Shown: positions 16,296-26,785, numbered from the stretch's first letter. The stretch is 64,000 nucleotides of DNA from Erythrobacter insulae (GCF_007004095.1 NZ_VHJK01000002.1:124001-188000); one strand, 5' to 3'. Notes: generated by a model not told the origin, from the sequence alone. Numbers and translations: made by a program.

Positions 16296-17595
16296 TCCAA
16301 CAACCCCATCGGCCACCGCCGCCGCCGAAGCGAACGCATCGGACCGCGCAAGTTCGGTTGGCCCAACCCGTACGCCGGAATTCGAAAAGCGCCTTGCAAA
16401 GCGGTATCGTAAGGAGCGTAATTTCAAACGCATGGGACAAGGCGCGATTGCGTTCTCAGTCGGCGTTCTGATCTTCCTGCTCGCAAATATGTTCATAAAC
16501 GGGATCGGCGGTTTCCAGCGCGCTGAACTCGAAGTTCCGATTGATTTCTCTCAAAGCGGTATCGCCGCCGACGAAGCGACACTGAGCACGCCAACCGCGC
16601 TGCAAACACTCGAAGCTCAGGGATTGGCGGATGTTGTCCAATTCTATGCCGAGGAAGAGCTTGGAGAAGAGGGCGCCGCAGAATTGAGCCGCGAAGCATG
16701 GCGCGACGTTGCTCTTGCTCTGACCAAAGATCCTTCACTCTTGTCGCAAAGCGGCACATTTTATCTTCCCGCATCTTCAGATCTCGCAGCTGGCCTCGCA
16801 GGCGAAGGGTCGCCCGAGATGCAAGCTTTGGCGTCCGATCTCGCAGCAAAAGGCAAACTTGCAGAAAATTGGGACGAAGGCTTTCTGGCGCGCTCGGATG
16901 CGACAAGCCCTCAAGCCGCAGGTATCTGGGGGGCGCTAAAGGGTTCGATCCTGACGATGATCGTCACTTTCGTTCTGGCATTCCCAATTGGCGTGCTCGC
17001 GGCGCTTTATCTTGAGGAATACGCCCCGAAAAACCGTTGGACCGACTTGATCGAAGTATCGATCAACAATCTGGCTGCCGTTCCTTCGATCATTTTTGGC
17101 TTGCTCGGACTTGCCGTTTTCCTGTGGCTTTTCCCGAACCTTCGATCCGCGCCGCTGATTGGCGGTATGACCCTCGCACTGATGACGATGCCTGTTATCG
17201 TTATCTCAGGGCGCAACGCGATCAAAGCGGTTCCGCCGTCGATACGTGACGGGGCTCTTGCTGTGGGTGCCTCGCCGGTTCAGGTGGTTTTTCACCACGT
17301 TCTACCGCTTGCGATGCCGGGGATGCTGACAGGGACCATTATTGGTATGGCCCGCGCGCTTGGCGAAACGGCTCCGCTCCTTCTGATTGGTATGCGCGCA
17401 TTTGTGGCAACGCCGCCCGATGGCTTTACCTCTGCTTCTACTGTATTACCGATGCAGATCTTTCTATGGTCCGATGAGATCGACCGCGGTTTCGTAGAGA
17501 GAACAAGTGCTGCAATCATCGTACTCTTGCTGTTCCTCATGTTGATGAACGGCGTCGCAATTTACCTCCGCAACAAATTCGAGAAGACCTGGTGA
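16288..17595 (+). CDS. pstA: Phosphate ABC transporter permease PstA
   Basis: Second permease of the phosphate importer, partner of PstC. About 435 residues, with an unusual long N-terminal cytoplasmic region, one early membrane segment ('[18 protein letters not shown]') and a soluble region of some 130 residues (about 75-205), before the permease core with '[34 protein letters not shown]' and the EAA loop '[22 protein letters not shown]'. The long form is typical of this bacterial group. The ATG at 16288 overlaps the pstC stop; a GTG at 16279 is an alternative. The stop overlaps the GTG of pstB. Confidence 0.94.
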   Translation: MTDPTTPSATAAAEANASDRASSVGPTRTPEFEKRLAKRYRKERNFKRMGQGAIAFSVGVLIFLLANMFINGIGGFQRAELEVPIDFSQSGIAADEATLSTPTALQTLEAQGLADVVQFYAEEELGEEGAAELSREAWRDVALALTKDPSLLSQSGTFYLPASSDLAAGLAGEGSPEMQALASDLAAKGKLAENWDEGFLARSDATSPQAAGIWGALKGSILTMIVTFVLAFPIGVLAALYLEEYAPKNRWTDLIEVSINNLAAVPSIIFGLLGLAVFLWLFPNLRSAPLIGGMTLALMTMPVIVISGRNAIKAVPPSIRDGALAVGASPVQVVFHHVLPLAMPGMLTGTIIGMARALGETAPLLLIGMRAFVATPPDGFTSASTVLPMQIFLWSDEIDRGFVERTSAAIIVLLLFLMLMNGVAIYLRNKFEKTW

Positions 17596-18380
17596 CTGTC
17601 ATTCACGAAAACCTCCAAGACACTGCCAGCAAAATGAAGGCTCGCGATGTCACGGTCTATTATGGCGACAAGAAAGCCATTGATGAGGTGTCGATCGACA
17701 TTTCACCTGACTATGTGACGGCATTCATCGGCCCATCGGGCTGCGGCAAGTCAACTTTCCTTCGATGCTTCAATCGTATGAATGATACGATCCCGATCGC
17801 GAAGGTCGAAGGGCTGATCGAGCTTGAGGGAGAAGACATCCACTCCAACGCAATGGACGTTGTCCAGCTGCGCGCCCGCGTCGGGATGGTTTTTCAGAAA
17901 CCCAACCCGTTCCCGAAATCGATTTATGACAACATCGCTTATGGCCCGAAAATTCACGGCTTGGCCGAGAAAAAGCCTGATCTTGACGCGATCGTCGAAA
18001 AATCGCTCGTTCGCGCAGGCCTCTGGGATGAAGTGAAAGACAGATTGGATGATTCCGGCACAGCATTGTCGGGCGGTCAGCAACAGCGCCTGTGCATAGC
18101 GCGCGCTATCGCTGTCGATCCCGAAGTCATCCTGATGGACGAGCCCGCGTCTGCACTTGACCCGATCGCAACTGCAAAGATCGAGGAATTGATTGACGAA
18201 CTCTCTGGCCGCTATGCCATCGTCATTGTCACGCACTCGATGCAACAGGCAGCGCGTGTTTCACAGCGGACTGCGTTCTTCCATCTTGGGAAAATGGTAG
18301 AATATGGGCGCACGTCCGATATTTTTACCAACCCGATTGAGCAGCGCACTCAAGATTACATCACAGGGCGATACGGATAA
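17592..18380 (+). CDS. pstB: Phosphate ABC transporter ATP-binding protein PstB
   Basis: Cytoplasmic ATPase that drives PstCA. In 262 residues, Walker [10 protein letters not shown] (about 47-55), the signature LSGGQQQR (about 159-166), Walker B '[11 protein letters not shown]' and the switch His in '[11 protein letters not shown]' are all present. It starts at GTG, sharing GTGA with the pstA stop, and its TAA shares a base with the phoU ATG, so translation of the block is coupled. Confidence 0.97.
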   Translation: MTVIHENLQDTASKMKARDVTVYYGDKKAIDEVSIDISPDYVTAFIGPSGCGKSTFLRCFNRMNDTIPIAKVEGLIELEGEDIHSNAMDVVQLRARVGMVFQKPNPFPKSIYDNIAYGPKIHGLAEKKPDLDAIVEKSLVRAGLWDEVKDRLDDSGTALSGGQQQRLCIARAIAVDPEVILMDEPASALDPIATAKIEELIDELSGRYAIVIVTHSMQQAARVSQRTAFFHLGKMVEYGRTSDIFTNPIEQRTQDYITGRYG

Positions 18381-19051
18381 TGGCCGAACATACCGTCAAA
18401 GCGTTCGATGAAGATATCACCCGTCTCCGCGGTCTGATTGCTGAGATGGGCGGTCTTGCTGAGGTCGCCATTCAGGAAGCACTCGACGCGATGATGCGCG
18501 GCGATGAAGAGCTTGGCGATCGCGTGGTGGCCAATGACAAGAAAATCGATGCGCTCGAATCAGAAGTGGATCGGCTCGCCGTGCGCATTATCGCTTTACG
18601 TGCGCCGATGGCCGATGATCTTCGCGAAGTTATCGCCGCGCTCAAGATCGCCGGCGTGGTTGAGCGGATCGGAGATTATTCCAAGAACATCGCCAAACGC
18701 GTCAATAGGATCGAAGGCCGCGACCGGTTTGAACCGCTTACATTGCTCGGTGCAATGGGCGACCTGGCCAGCGAAATGGTACACGACGTTTTGACTGCAT
18801 ATGCAGCCCGCGATCCAGAGCTGGCCCGTGAAGTGATCGCCACCGATGATAAGGTTGATGCGTTTTATAACAGCATTTTTCGCAACCTTGTCAGCCATAT
18901 GGTCGAAAATCCTGCCACTATCTCAAGCGCAGCCCAGTTGTTGTTCGTCGCACGTAACCTGGAACGGATCGGTGACCACGCAACCAACGTGGCGGAAATG
19001 GTCCATTATGCTGCAACCGGCCTATATCCACCAGAAGAAGAGACTGCATAA
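18380..19051 (+). CDS. phoU: Phosphate signalling protein PhoU
   Basis: Helical metal-binding protein that links Pst transport to PhoR and keeps the regulon off when phosphate is ample. The 223 residues show the two PhoU three-helix repeats, each with the E/D-x3-D metal cluster: 'ALESEVDRLAVRIIALRAPMADDLR...ERIGDYSKNIAKR' and 'KVDAFYNSIFRNLV...LERIGDHATNVAE'. It starts inside the pstB stop codon (TAATG). Confidence 0.96.
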   Translation: MAEHTVKAFDEDITRLRGLIAEMGGLAEVAIQEALDAMMRGDEELGDRVVANDKKIDALESEVDRLAVRIIALRAPMADDLREVIAALKIAGVVERIGDYSKNIAKRVNRIEGRDRFEPLTLLGAMGDLASEMVHDVLTAYAARDPELAREVIATDDKVDAFYNSIFRNLVSHMVENPATISSAAQLLFVARNLERIGDHATNVAEMVHYAATGLYPPEEETA

Positions 19052-19094
19052 TTCGCGCTGTTTCGAACTGTGCAACTAATGGAGACGAGCACCG

Positions 19095-19784
19095 ATGCTA
19101 GCTGCCAAATTGCTACTTGTCGAAGACGATCCAGCTCTTTCGGAACTGCTTGAATATCGCTTCAAAAACGAAGGATATGACGTCCGCTCCACTGGTGACG
19201 GTGATGAAGCTTTGGTCCTTGCCAGCGAAGATGTACCCGACCTTATCATTCTTGATTGGATGATCGAAGGAACCAGCGGGATCGAAGTCTGCCGCAGGTT
19301 GCGCCGGGACAAGGAAACGGCCCACGTTCCCATCATAATGCTGACCGCACGCGAAGCCGAAGATGACCGGGTACGCGGCCTTGAAACCGGCGCGGATGAT
19401 TACCTTACAAAACCATTCAGCCCGCGCGAATTGCTTGCGCGTGTTGCGGCGGTGATGCGGCGTATTCGCCCTGCTCTTGCCGGTGAAAAGGTTGATGTGG
19501 GTGACATCTCGCTTGATCCGGTGGCGCATAAGGTTGAACGGCGCGGCAAATCGCTCCAGCTCGGCCCAACCGAATACCGCCTGTTGAAATTCTTCATGGA
19601 AAGCCCTGGCCGAGTTTTTAGCCGCGGGCAGCTTTTGGATGGTGTCTGGGGAACAGGGTCGGAAATCGAATTGCGCACCGTTGACGTGCACATCCGCCGA
19701 CTGCGCAAAGCGATTGATATCGAAGGCGTCAAAGATCCGATCCGCACAGTTCGTTCTGCGGGTTACGCGTTAGAACCCGGCTGA
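19095..19784 (+). CDS. phoB: Phosphate regulon response regulator PhoB
   Basis: OmpR-family transcription activator of the phosphate regulon. The 229-residue protein has a receiver domain with acid pocket Asp11/Asp12, phospho-acceptor Asp54 ('IILDWMI') and Lys in 'LTKPFSP' (about 103), then a winged-helix DNA-binding domain ('LQLGPTEYRLLKFFMESPGRVFSRGQLLDGVWG...RTVDVHIRRLRKAI'). GGAGACG precedes the ATG. Being last in the operon behind the PHO box, it should activate its own synthesis. Confidence 0.96.
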   Translation: MLAAKLLLVEDDPALSELLEYRFKNEGYDVRSTGDGDEALVLASEDVPDLIILDWMIEGTSGIEVCRRLRRDKETAHVPIIMLTAREAEDDRVRGLETGADDYLTKPFSPRELLARVAAVMRRIRPALAGEKVDVGDISLDPVAHKVERRGKSLQLGPTEYRLLKFFMESPGRVFSRGQLLDGVWGTGSEIELRTVDVHIRRLRKAIDIEGVKDPIRTVRSAGYALEPG

Positions 19785-19800
19785 TCATGCCAAACGCTGA

Positions 19801-20541
19801 TTAACGGCAAACGCCGCGCCAGCGTCCCTGTTGGTCAAGATGGAAATGGTCTGCGTGGGCGGCGTTGTAATCGGGTGAGAGAACCGTCGCGAAAGCCGTG
19901 CATGCACCATCTCGTACTTCACGCAGAAAACGCTGTTCATCGTTATCGCCATCCCATCCACCAAGGACGCTGATACGGCGCCCGTCTTTAAGGACAAACG
20001 CAGATATATCGATCGCATTGGAACTAGCATGTTCGCTCCATGGGCCGTCATCGCCGCCATAAAGACGGCGGCAGGAATACGCGCCAAGATGTTCTATCTG
20101 GTCAAGATCGCTGCCAAGAATTTCCCGCGCTGCCGGCTCAACGTTTTTGGCCCGCCAAACCTCTAATCCAACAGCGACCGGACAAGTCACAGAGGGCGTA
20201 TTCGGGCTCAAGGGATAAGCATCAAGTTGCGTGCGGTCCTGTCGCTCACATACTCCGCTACCGGTGCTCGGAAGAGCGCGAAACGAAACCTCGCTGCGGG
20301 AAAGCGCCAGTCGGCATTCTTCGACATCGCCTTTCAGCGCCGCGAGTTTGCCTGCAGTCGCAATACCGATGGGATCGCGTAGATCGAGCGGAGCCCAAGG
20401 ATTATGTTCGGGGTGCACGCTGATCCAGCTCCATAGCCCAACCCCGAGCGCAATCAGCGCGAGCAAGCCGATCATACGCCGATCGCCAGAAAATGCCCCA
20501 ATGCGGCGGTTGATGCGCCGAGTTGTTTTTTTGCGTGCCAT
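19801..20541 (-). CDS. Extensin family protein
   Basis: A 246-residue membrane-anchored protein: basic N-terminus, one membrane segment ('MIGLLALIALGVGLWSWI', about 23-40) and the extensin-like C-terminal domain. Visible family marks are the Cys pairs, 'HLGAYSCRRLYGG', 'SEHASSNAIDISAFVLKDGRRISVL' and 'PDYNAAHADHFHLD' with conserved His and Asp residues, resembling a D,D-peptidase/VanY-like metal site. A role in the cell envelope is inferred. It lies 13 bases behind dnaE2 and may be read from the same SOS-controlled transcript, although its function seems unrelated. Confidence 0.88.
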   Translation of the reverse strand: MARKKTTRRINRRIGAFSGDRRMIGLLALIALGVGLWSWISVHPEHNPWAPLDLRDPIGIATAGKLAALKGDVEECRLALSRSEVSFRALPSTGSGVCERQDRTQLDAYPLSPNTPSVTCPVAVGLEVWRAKNVEPAAREILGSDLDQIEHLGAYSCRRLYGGDDGPWSEHASSNAIDISAFVLKDGRRISVLGGWDGDNDEQRFLREVRDGACTAFATVLSPDYNAAHADHFHLDQQGRWRGVCR

Positions 20542-20554
20542 ATAGAATTCAGGT

Positions 20555-23500
20555 CTAATGAAAGTCGCGTGATTTGGGAATGATCCTGTGATTGCGCGGA
20601 TGGCCAGTCACATTGGAAAGCTGATCGATCAAATCGCGCGGCTGCAACGCCTCTCGTGTTTCTGGAGGTGCTCTACTCACAAGCGGCGCATTAACATGAT
20701 CGGCGCGCGCCACGGGCGCGTTCAGCATGTCATCGGACAGCCGGTAAAGCTGATCTGTTGCGTCAGTCATATTCTGTGCGATGACATGTATGACCTCGTC
20801 ATCATATTCGACCCGTCCGCGCACTTCCATCAATCGGGCGCCCATCACAACACGGCGCTGTTTCTCTTTGAGATCAGGCCATATGACGAGGTTGATCACA
20901 CCTGTCTCGTCTTCGAGTGTGATAAAACATACCCCTTTAGCAGAGCCCGGACGCTGACGAATGAGAACGACCCCGGCAACCTGAACCATGCTGCGGAATT
21001 TCCGATCGCGCAGATCGCACGCACGCGCAAAACCACGCTCTGCCAATTGCGGGCGCAGGAACGCCATCGGATGCGCTTTAAGGCTGAGCCGTGTGGTTTG
21101 ATAATCGGCAACGACCTCTTCCGACATAGGCATAATCGGCAATTGCACTTGCATACGTTCGGCCCCTTCATCGCGCTGCGCCGCCGCGCGGAATAATGGC
21201 AGATCAGGCCCTGCAATCAGGCTGCGCGCATCCCACAAGGCCTGCCTGCGGGACAAGTCCATCGAACCAAAGCAATCCGCACTCGCAAGCCGTTCGATAT
21301 GGGCGGGAGAAAGACCCGCCCGCTCTCGCAATTCGGCAACATCGCGGTACACACCGCTCGCCTCACGTTCGGCAATCAATTGCGCGGCAATATGTTCGGG
21401 CAACCCGTCAATCCGGCGCAGACCAAGTCGCAGCGCGATATGGCGATCAAGACGGCCCGATTGCTCATCCTTGCATTCGGCAACCGGCTCCAAAGTGCAA
21501 TCCCACTGTGACCGGTTCACATCGCTGGGAAGCACCTTCACCCCGTGTTCGCGCGCATCGCGCACAATCTGGGCCGGTGCATAAAACCCCATCGGCTGTG
21601 AATTGAGCAATGCGGCAGCAAAGGCAGCCGGAAAATGACATTTCAGCCAACTGGAAACATAAACAAGATGCGCGAAGGATGCGGCGTGGCTTTCGGGAAA
21701 ACCATATTCACCAAAACCCCTGATCTGGTTGAAACAGCGTTGTGCAAACTCGCGTTCATAGCCGCGCTTCACCATCCGCTCGACCATCATATCCTGCAGC
21801 TCATCCACCATCCCACGGCTGCGGAATGTGGCCATCGCCTTGCGTAGCCGGTTGGCCTCCAGCGAAGAAAATTTCGCTGCATCCAGGGCGATCTTCATCG
21901 CCTGCTCCTGAAAGATCGGAACGCCCAAAGTTCGCCCGAGAATGCTCGAAAGCTCATCAGGCGGACCATGCTGCGGCGCCGGAGCCGGAATAGAGACTTT
22001 CTCCGCACCTCTACGGCGTTTGAGATAAGGGTGAACCATGTCGCCTTGGATCGGGCCAGGCCGGACAATCGCCACCTGAATCACAAGGTCATAAAATTCA
22101 CGCGGGCGCAGGCGCGGCAGCATATTCATCTGAGCCCGGCTTTCGACCTGAAAAACTCCCAGCGAATCCCCTTTGCGCAGCATCGCATAGGTTTCCGGAT
22201 CTTCGCGCGGGACACTCGCCAGCGTCAAAGCGCGCCCATGATGCGCCTCCAGAAGATCGAGGCACTTCTTGATGCAGGTCAGCATCCCCAGCGCCAGCAC
22301 ATCAACCTTTAGAATACCCAGCGTCTCAATATCATCCTTATCCCATTCGATAAAACTGCGGTTCGCCATCGCGCCATTACCGATCGGCACAGTTTCCGTA
22401 AGCGCACCTTCCGTCAGGATAAAGCCGCCGACATGCTGCGACAGGTGGCGCGGCATACCAATCATTTGCTCGGTCAATTTGAGCACGCGCCGAAGATGCG
22501 GATCCTCAAGCTTCATGCCGATTTCCTCGACATGCGCTTCACCGATTTCGCGGCCATGTCCGCCCCATACCGTACGTGCGAGCGAGCTGGTGATGTCTTG
22601 CGACAGCCCCATCGCCTTACCCACCTCGCGGATCGCCATACGCGGGCGATAATGAATCACTGTCGCTGTAAGCCCGGCGCGGTGCCGCCCATATCTTTTG
22701 TAGATGTACTGGATCACCTCCTCGCGCCGCTCATGCTCGAAATCGACATCAATATCGGGCGGTTCCTTGCGCTCTTCCGAGATAAAGCGATCGAATAAGA
22801 GTTGATGCTTGGCCGGATCGACGCTGGTGATTTCCAGACAATAACAAACAGCCGAATTTGCCGCACTTCCCCGCCCCTGGCACAAGATCGGCGGCTCTAC
22901 AGAACGCGCGAAATCGACGATGTCCTTGATCGTGAGAAAATATCGCGCAAGGTCCAGTTTCGCGATCAAAGCAAGCTCTCGCTCCAGCGTGTCGCGCACG
23001 CTATCGGGCACGCCGCAAGGGTAACGTCGCTCTGCCCCGTTCCATGTCTCTATCTCGAGATATTCTTGCGGAGACATGCCATCGGGATAAATTTCTTCCG
23101 GATATTCGTAACGCAATTCATTGAGGCTGAAATGACACGCATCAGCCACTTTGCGCGCAGCGGCAATCGCGTGCGGCCAGCGCGCAAACAGGCGAACCAT
23201 TTCATAGGGCGCCTTAAGATGCCGCTCTGAATTGGCGTGCAGCAAATGCCCGGCCTCAGCGACGGTGGTCTTGTGTGCGATCGCGGTCATCACGTCCTGA
23301 AGCGGGCGGCGTTCAGGCGTGTGGTAATGCACATCATTGGTAGCAAGCAGAGCAAGTCCATTGGCACAGGCGAGCGCATCAAGGCGATCAATGCGGGCTA
23401 TATCATCACCGCGATACAGGTAACTTGCAGCAAGATGCCCAAGGCTGAGAAGCCCGCGCACAAGATGCGGCAATAAATCCGATACAGTGCCTGTTACATG

Positions 23501-24046
23501 GCTTTCCAGACCGCTGCCGTCGAACGCGACAACATTGCTTGCCCATGCGGGAACAGTAAAGCGCGTCTCCAGATCATCGGGCGGAACCAAGATCAACTGT
23601 ACGCCTTCGCCATGGTCAGCAAGCATTGCGAGATCAATCTCGCATACGCCTTTGTCCTGCCATTCTCCCCCGAGTGTCCGCATCCGTCCCGCACTGATCA
23701 AACGGCATAGCCTGCCATAGGCGCAGCGGTCCTTGGGATAGGCGAGAAAGGCCAGGCCTTCGGCTGTTTCGATCCGCGTACCGATCACTGGCCTTAGCTT
23801 GAGTGTCGCTGCCTCGCTATGGATGCGCACGACACCTGCCATGGAGTTCACATCGGCAATGCCGATCGCATCATATCCAAGTGAGCGCGCTCTCATCACA
23901 AGGTCCACCGCATCGGAGGCCCCGCGCAGAAAGCTGAAACAGCTTACAAGTCCCAGCTCCACAAATGGCGCGCGCGAAGGGGTTTCGATAAGGTCGGGAT
24001 CAATGTCCAGCGTGCGTTTATCGGGCGTAAGCGGAGCTTCGGGCAT
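20555..24046 (-). CDS. dnaE2: Error-prone DNA polymerase DnaE2
   Basis: C-family polymerase of the ImuA-ImuB-DnaE2 mutasome, which copies past DNA lesions and makes SOS mutations. The 1163 residues start with a PHP domain ('VELGLVSCFSFLRGASDAVDLVMRARSLGYDAIGIADVNSM'), followed by the palm with 'PPDIDVDFEHERREEVIQYIYKRYG' (catalytic Asp-x-Asp), the finger domain and a C-terminal OB fold ('VQVAGVVLIRQRPGSAKGVCFITLEDETG'). The start at 24046 has GAGGGG just before the ATG and four bases separate it from the UdgX stop. The gene is third in a LexA-box operon; its partners ImuA and ImuB are encoded at 28-30.4 kb. Confidence 0.96.
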   Translation of the reverse strand: MPEAPLTPDKRTLDIDPDLIETPSRAPFVELGLVSCFSFLRGASDAVDLVMRARSLGYDAIGIADVNSMAGVVRIHSEAATLKLRPVIGTRIETAEGLAFLAYPKDRCAYGRLCRLISAGRMRTLGGEWQDKGVCEIDLAMLADHGEGVQLILVPPDDLETRFTVPAWASNVVAFDGSGLESHVTGTVSDLLPHLVRGLLSLGHLAASYLYRGDDIARIDRLDALACANGLALLATNDVHYHTPERRPLQDVMTAIAHKTTVAEAGHLLHANSERHLKAPYEMVRLFARWPHAIAAARKVADACHFSLNELRYEYPEEIYPDGMSPQEYLEIETWNGAERRYPCGVPDSVRDTLERELALIAKLDLARYFLTIKDIVDFARSVEPPILCQGRGSAANSAVCYCLEITSVDPAKHQLLFDRFISEERKEPPDIDVDFEHERREEVIQYIYKRYGRHRAGLTATVIHYRPRMAIREVGKAMGLSQDITSSLARTVWGGHGREIGEAHVEEIGMKLEDPHLRRVLKLTEQMIGMPRHLSQHVGGFILTEGALTETVPIGNGAMANRSFIEWDKDDIETLGILKVDVLALGMLTCIKKCLDLLEAHHGRALTLASVPREDPETYAMLRKGDSLGVFQVESRAQMNMLPRLRPREFYDLVIQVAIVRPGPIQGDMVHPYLKRRRGAEKVSIPAPAPQHGPPDELSSILGRTLGVPIFQEQAMKIALDAAKFSSLEANRLRKAMATFRSRGMVDELQDMMVERMVKRGYEREFAQRCFNQIRGFGEYGFPESHAASFAHLVYVSSWLKCHFPAAFAAALLNSQPMGFYAPAQIVRDAREHGVKVLPSDVNRSQWDCTLEPVAECKDEQSGRLDRHIALRLGLRRIDGLPEHIAAQLIAEREASGVYRDVAELRERAGLSPAHIERLASADCFGSMDLSRRQALWDARSLIAGPDLPLFRAAAQRDEGAERMQVQLPIMPMSEEVVADYQTTRLSLKAHPMAFLRPQLAERGFARACDLRDRKFRSMVQVAGVVLIRQRPGSAKGVCFITLEDETGVINLVIWPDLKEKQRRVVMGARLMEVRGRVEYDDEVIHVIAQNMTDATDQLYRLSDDMLNAPVARADHVNAPLVSRAPPETREALQPRDLIDQLSNVTGHPRNHRIIPKSRDFH

Positions 24047-24050
24047 CCCC

Positions 24051-25508
24051 TCACGCCTCAAGCTCGGTAAGGCGCGCGCGGATCGCGGCCAGATCGTTTG
24101 CAAACAAAGCCGCCTGTTCCACGCGCGCTTTGCCATCGAGGCGCAGCAAATAGGATGGATGCACCGTCACCCACAATTCGCTGCCATCTTCAAGCGGGAT
24201 CGCTTTACCGCGCGCCTGCGACACGCTCACTGTTTTACCAATCAGACCGCGCGCGGCTGATGCTCCCAAAGCCACCACTACACGCGGCTTTACAACGGCG
24301 CGCTCGGCCTCCAGCCACCAGCGACAAGTATCAATTTCCTTAGCAGTAGGGCTTTGGTGAAGCCGGCGCTTGCCTCGCCAGCTGAATTTGAAATGCTTTA
24401 CAGCGTTGGTGACATAGGCGGCGGCGCGGTCGATACCGGCCCGCTCCAGATGCTCGTCCAGCATTTGGCCTGCTGGCCCTATAAAAGGCCTGCCTGCTTT
24501 ACCTTCATGATCGCCAGGCTGTTCGCCGACAATCATCAGCGCGGCGTCAACCTTGCCCTCCCCGGCAACCGCGCGAGTCCCGCATGTCGCAATTGCACAA
24601 TCACGGCACGCGGCGATCGCATCGCCAATCTCTCCAAAGGTCGCTGGGTGTTTACGCTCCTCGCGTTCGCCTGCCGCCACCATTCCCGCTTCGCGCGCCT
24701 GCGCACCAGCGATCAGACCGGGGATCAATTCCGCCTCCGGCATATTTTTCCAGTACTTTTTCGGCATCTCAGCCATCATCGCACCGACTTTCAACCGCGC
24801 CGGATTAAAAGTGGAGGCGTAGTAGGATTTCCACAAATCCTCTATCGGATCGCCTGAGGGGGCATCGTTTCGCTGCGCAGGACCGCTTTCGCGCATGGTT
24901 TCACCGTCCCAGTGAATACAGCCACGCGGTGTCAATATAGACCAATGCATGTTGGCAAATCTGCGCATGAAGAAACCTGCATTGGCGCGCACGATATGAT
25001 GATCCGGTTCAAACCACGCGACATAGTGTTCACCTGTATCGCTTGGGACTTCGCGAAAACGGACAAAGGCATGCATCTTATGACTGTCGCGCCGCACCGA
25101 TTTGTCGAGCTCTTCGATCCGGCGCACATCAGTGTCCGCCTTGTCCTCCATCCCGCGCGGGTTTGACTGGAGCCGCCATAGCATCCGGTAAAGCAGACCA
25201 AACCGCTCTGTATCCGAATGGAGGGCGGCATTGCGGGCCACCTGCATAAACCGTTTACTCGCCCGCACAGGAGGTGCCTCCTGACCGGCGACAGGCAGAC
25301 GTTTTTCACCGCGAGAATGACCCTCATGCGCGAACAGATCGCCCGTCTCGCCCGGTTCCACCCAGCTCACACGGTCGGGCGGAACATCGCACTGGATCAA
25401 ACCACGTGCGCGCTCACGCCAGAATGCGAAGTCATCGGGCGCGGGCATGTGGACGGTGTAATGCGCGCCTAACGATACATTTTGCACATTTGCTCTTTGG
25501 ACTGTCAT
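24051..25508 (-). CDS. DUF4130 - UdgX fusion, uracil-DNA-binding protein
   Basis: A 485-residue two-domain protein. Residues about 1-250 are the DUF4130/TIGR03915 domain that pairs with a radical SAM protein ('FMQVARNAALHSDTERFGLLYRMLWRL', 'DKSVRRDSHKMHAFVRFREV', 'ILTPRGCIHWDGE'). Residues about 290-485 are a UdgX-type uracil-DNA glycosylase: Cys pair 'CRDC', motif A 'GEQPGDHEGKAG', the R-loop 'GKRRLHQSP' with His384 in the place of the histidine that links covalently to uracil-DNA in mycobacterial UdgX, a later Cys ('DTCRWWL') for the iron-sulphur cluster, and 'HPSYLLR'. The ATG at 25508 overlaps the radical SAM stop by one base. The family is known; the function of the DUF4130 part is not. 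Confidence 0.93.
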   Translation of the reverse strand: MTVQRANVQNVSLGAHYTVHMPAPDDFAFWRERARGLIQCDVPPDRVSWVEPGETGDLFAHEGHSRGEKRLPVAGQEAPPVRASKRFMQVARNAALHSDTERFGLLYRMLWRLQSNPRGMEDKADTDVRRIEELDKSVRRDSHKMHAFVRFREVPSDTGEHYVAWFEPDHHIVRANAGFFMRRFANMHWSILTPRGCIHWDGETMRESGPAQRNDAPSGDPIEDLWKSYYASTFNPARLKVGAMMAEMPKKYWKNMPEAELIPGLIAGAQAREAGMVAAGEREERKHPATFGEIGDAIAACRDCAIATCGTRAVAGEGKVDAALMIVGEQPGDHEGKAGRPFIGPAGQMLDEHLERAGIDRAAAYVTNAVKHFKFSWRGKRRLHQSPTAKEIDTCRWWLEAERAVVKPRVVVALGASAARGLIGKTVSVSQARGKAIPLEDGSELWVTVHPSYLLRLDGKARVEQAALFANDLAAIRARLTELEA

Positions 25509-26770
25509 CAAAACAGTTCCAGCTGTTCCTGCTTGGGCGTCAGCAATGCGCGCAGATCTGCTCGGTCGGTAAGGCTTGTCGGCCTCCAATCGAGCGCCAC
25601 CAGAAACGGACGCACCTTCGCAATCGACTGGGTTAGCCTTGCGACATCGTCCAGACGCAAAGTCCGGTGCCGCCGCGCGTTCAATATCCGTCCAACCGCC
25701 GTGGTCCCCAACCCGGGGACACGCAACAATTGTTCTTTCGAAGCGCGGTTTACATCAACGGGAAACTGTCCGCGAAACTTGAGCGCCCAAGCGAGTTTGG
25801 GATCAATATCCAGCGGCAGATTGCCATGGCTATCGGTTGCCTGCGCCACCTCATCGGGCGCATAGCCATAGAACCGCATCAACCAATCCGACTGATACAG
25901 CCGGTGCTCCCGCATCAGCGGAGGGCGTTTCAAAGGCAGAACCGCACTCGCATCGGGAATCGGCGAGAACGCGCTGTAATACACCCGGCGCAATCCGAAA
26001 CTGCCGTAGAGCGTACTCGCTTTCACCACGATATCCGCATCAGAGGCATTGTCTGCCCCAACAATCATCTGAGTTGATTGGCCTGCCGGGGCAAAACGCG
26101 GCGCGTGTTTGAAGCGTTTGCGTTCATCTTTTGCCTCGATGATACGCGATTTGGTCTTGGCCAACGCGCCTTCGATCTGGCGTGCATCCTTGTCCGGTGC
26201 GAGACGCGCCAGGCCGCTTGTGGTTGGCAGCTCGACATTGATCGAAACACGATCCGCATACAGACCCGCCTGATGGATCAGGCCAGGATCCGCTTCGGGA
26301 ATGGTTTTCAGGTGAATATACCCGCGAAAATCATATTCCTCGCGCAGGATACGGGCGCATTCGACCAGCTGCTCCATCGTGTGGTTAGAGCTTTTGATAA
26401 TGCCCGAGGACAGAAACAGCCCCTCGATATAATTGCGCTTGTAGAAATTGATCGTGAGGTCCGCGACCTCTTGCGGGGTGAAGCGCGCACGGCGCACATT
26501 GCTGCTTTTGCGATTGATACAATAATGGCAATCGAAGATGCAGTGATTGGTCAGCAGCACCTTGAGCAGCGAGATGCATCGCCCATCAGGAGCATAGGCA
26601 TGGCAAATTCCCATCCCTTCGGTTGAACCGATGCCGCCCCGCCCTTTTGCACCGCCGAGCGAATTCTTTTTCGCCGTCCCCGAAGACGCGCAGGAGGCAT
26701 CGTACTTTGCCGCATCGGCCAGTATTTCAAGCCTTTGCTGAAGCGTTTGTTGAGTCGTATTTTGAGCCAT
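25508..26770 (-). CDS. Putative DNA modification/repair radical SAM protein
   Basis: A 420-residue radical SAM enzyme of the TIGR03916 type, known only as the partner of DUF4130/UdgX. The cluster cysteines are Cys77, Cys81 and Cys84 (C-x3-C-x2-C, 'HCIFDCHYC'), followed by 'SSGIIKSSNHTMEQLV' and 'MIVGADNASDADIV'. A helix-hairpin-helix near the C-terminus ('VNRASKEQLLRVPGLGTTAVGRILNARR', about 340-368) suggests DNA binding. It heads the operon and has a LexA box 16 bases upstream. Its reaction is unknown; DNA repair is inferred from the partner, the HhH motif and the SOS control. Confidence 0.92.
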   Translation of the reverse strand: MAQNTTQQTLQQRLEILADAAKYDASCASSGTAKKNSLGGAKGRGGIGSTEGMGICHAYAPDGRCISLLKVLLTNHCIFDCHYCINRKSSNVRRARFTPQEVADLTINFYKRNYIEGLFLSSGIIKSSNHTMEQLVECARILREEYDFRGYIHLKTIPEADPGLIHQAGLYADRVSINVELPTTSGLARLAPDKDARQIEGALAKTKSRIIEAKDERKRFKHAPRFAPAGQSTQMIVGADNASDADIVVKASTLYGSFGLRRVYYSAFSPIPDASAVLPLKRPPLMREHRLYQSDWLMRFYGYAPDEVAQATDSHGNLPLDIDPKLAWALKFRGQFPVDVNRASKEQLLRVPGLGTTAVGRILNARRHRTLRLDDVARLTQSIAKVRPFLVALDWRPTSLTDRADLRALLTPKQEQLELF

Positions 26771-26785
26771 GGGAACACCTTTATG

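Noticed and set aside
22269..23230. Several plus-strand frames opposite dnaE2
   Set aside because: dnaE2 is an intact 1163-residue gene here; the frames lack ribosome sites and family marks.
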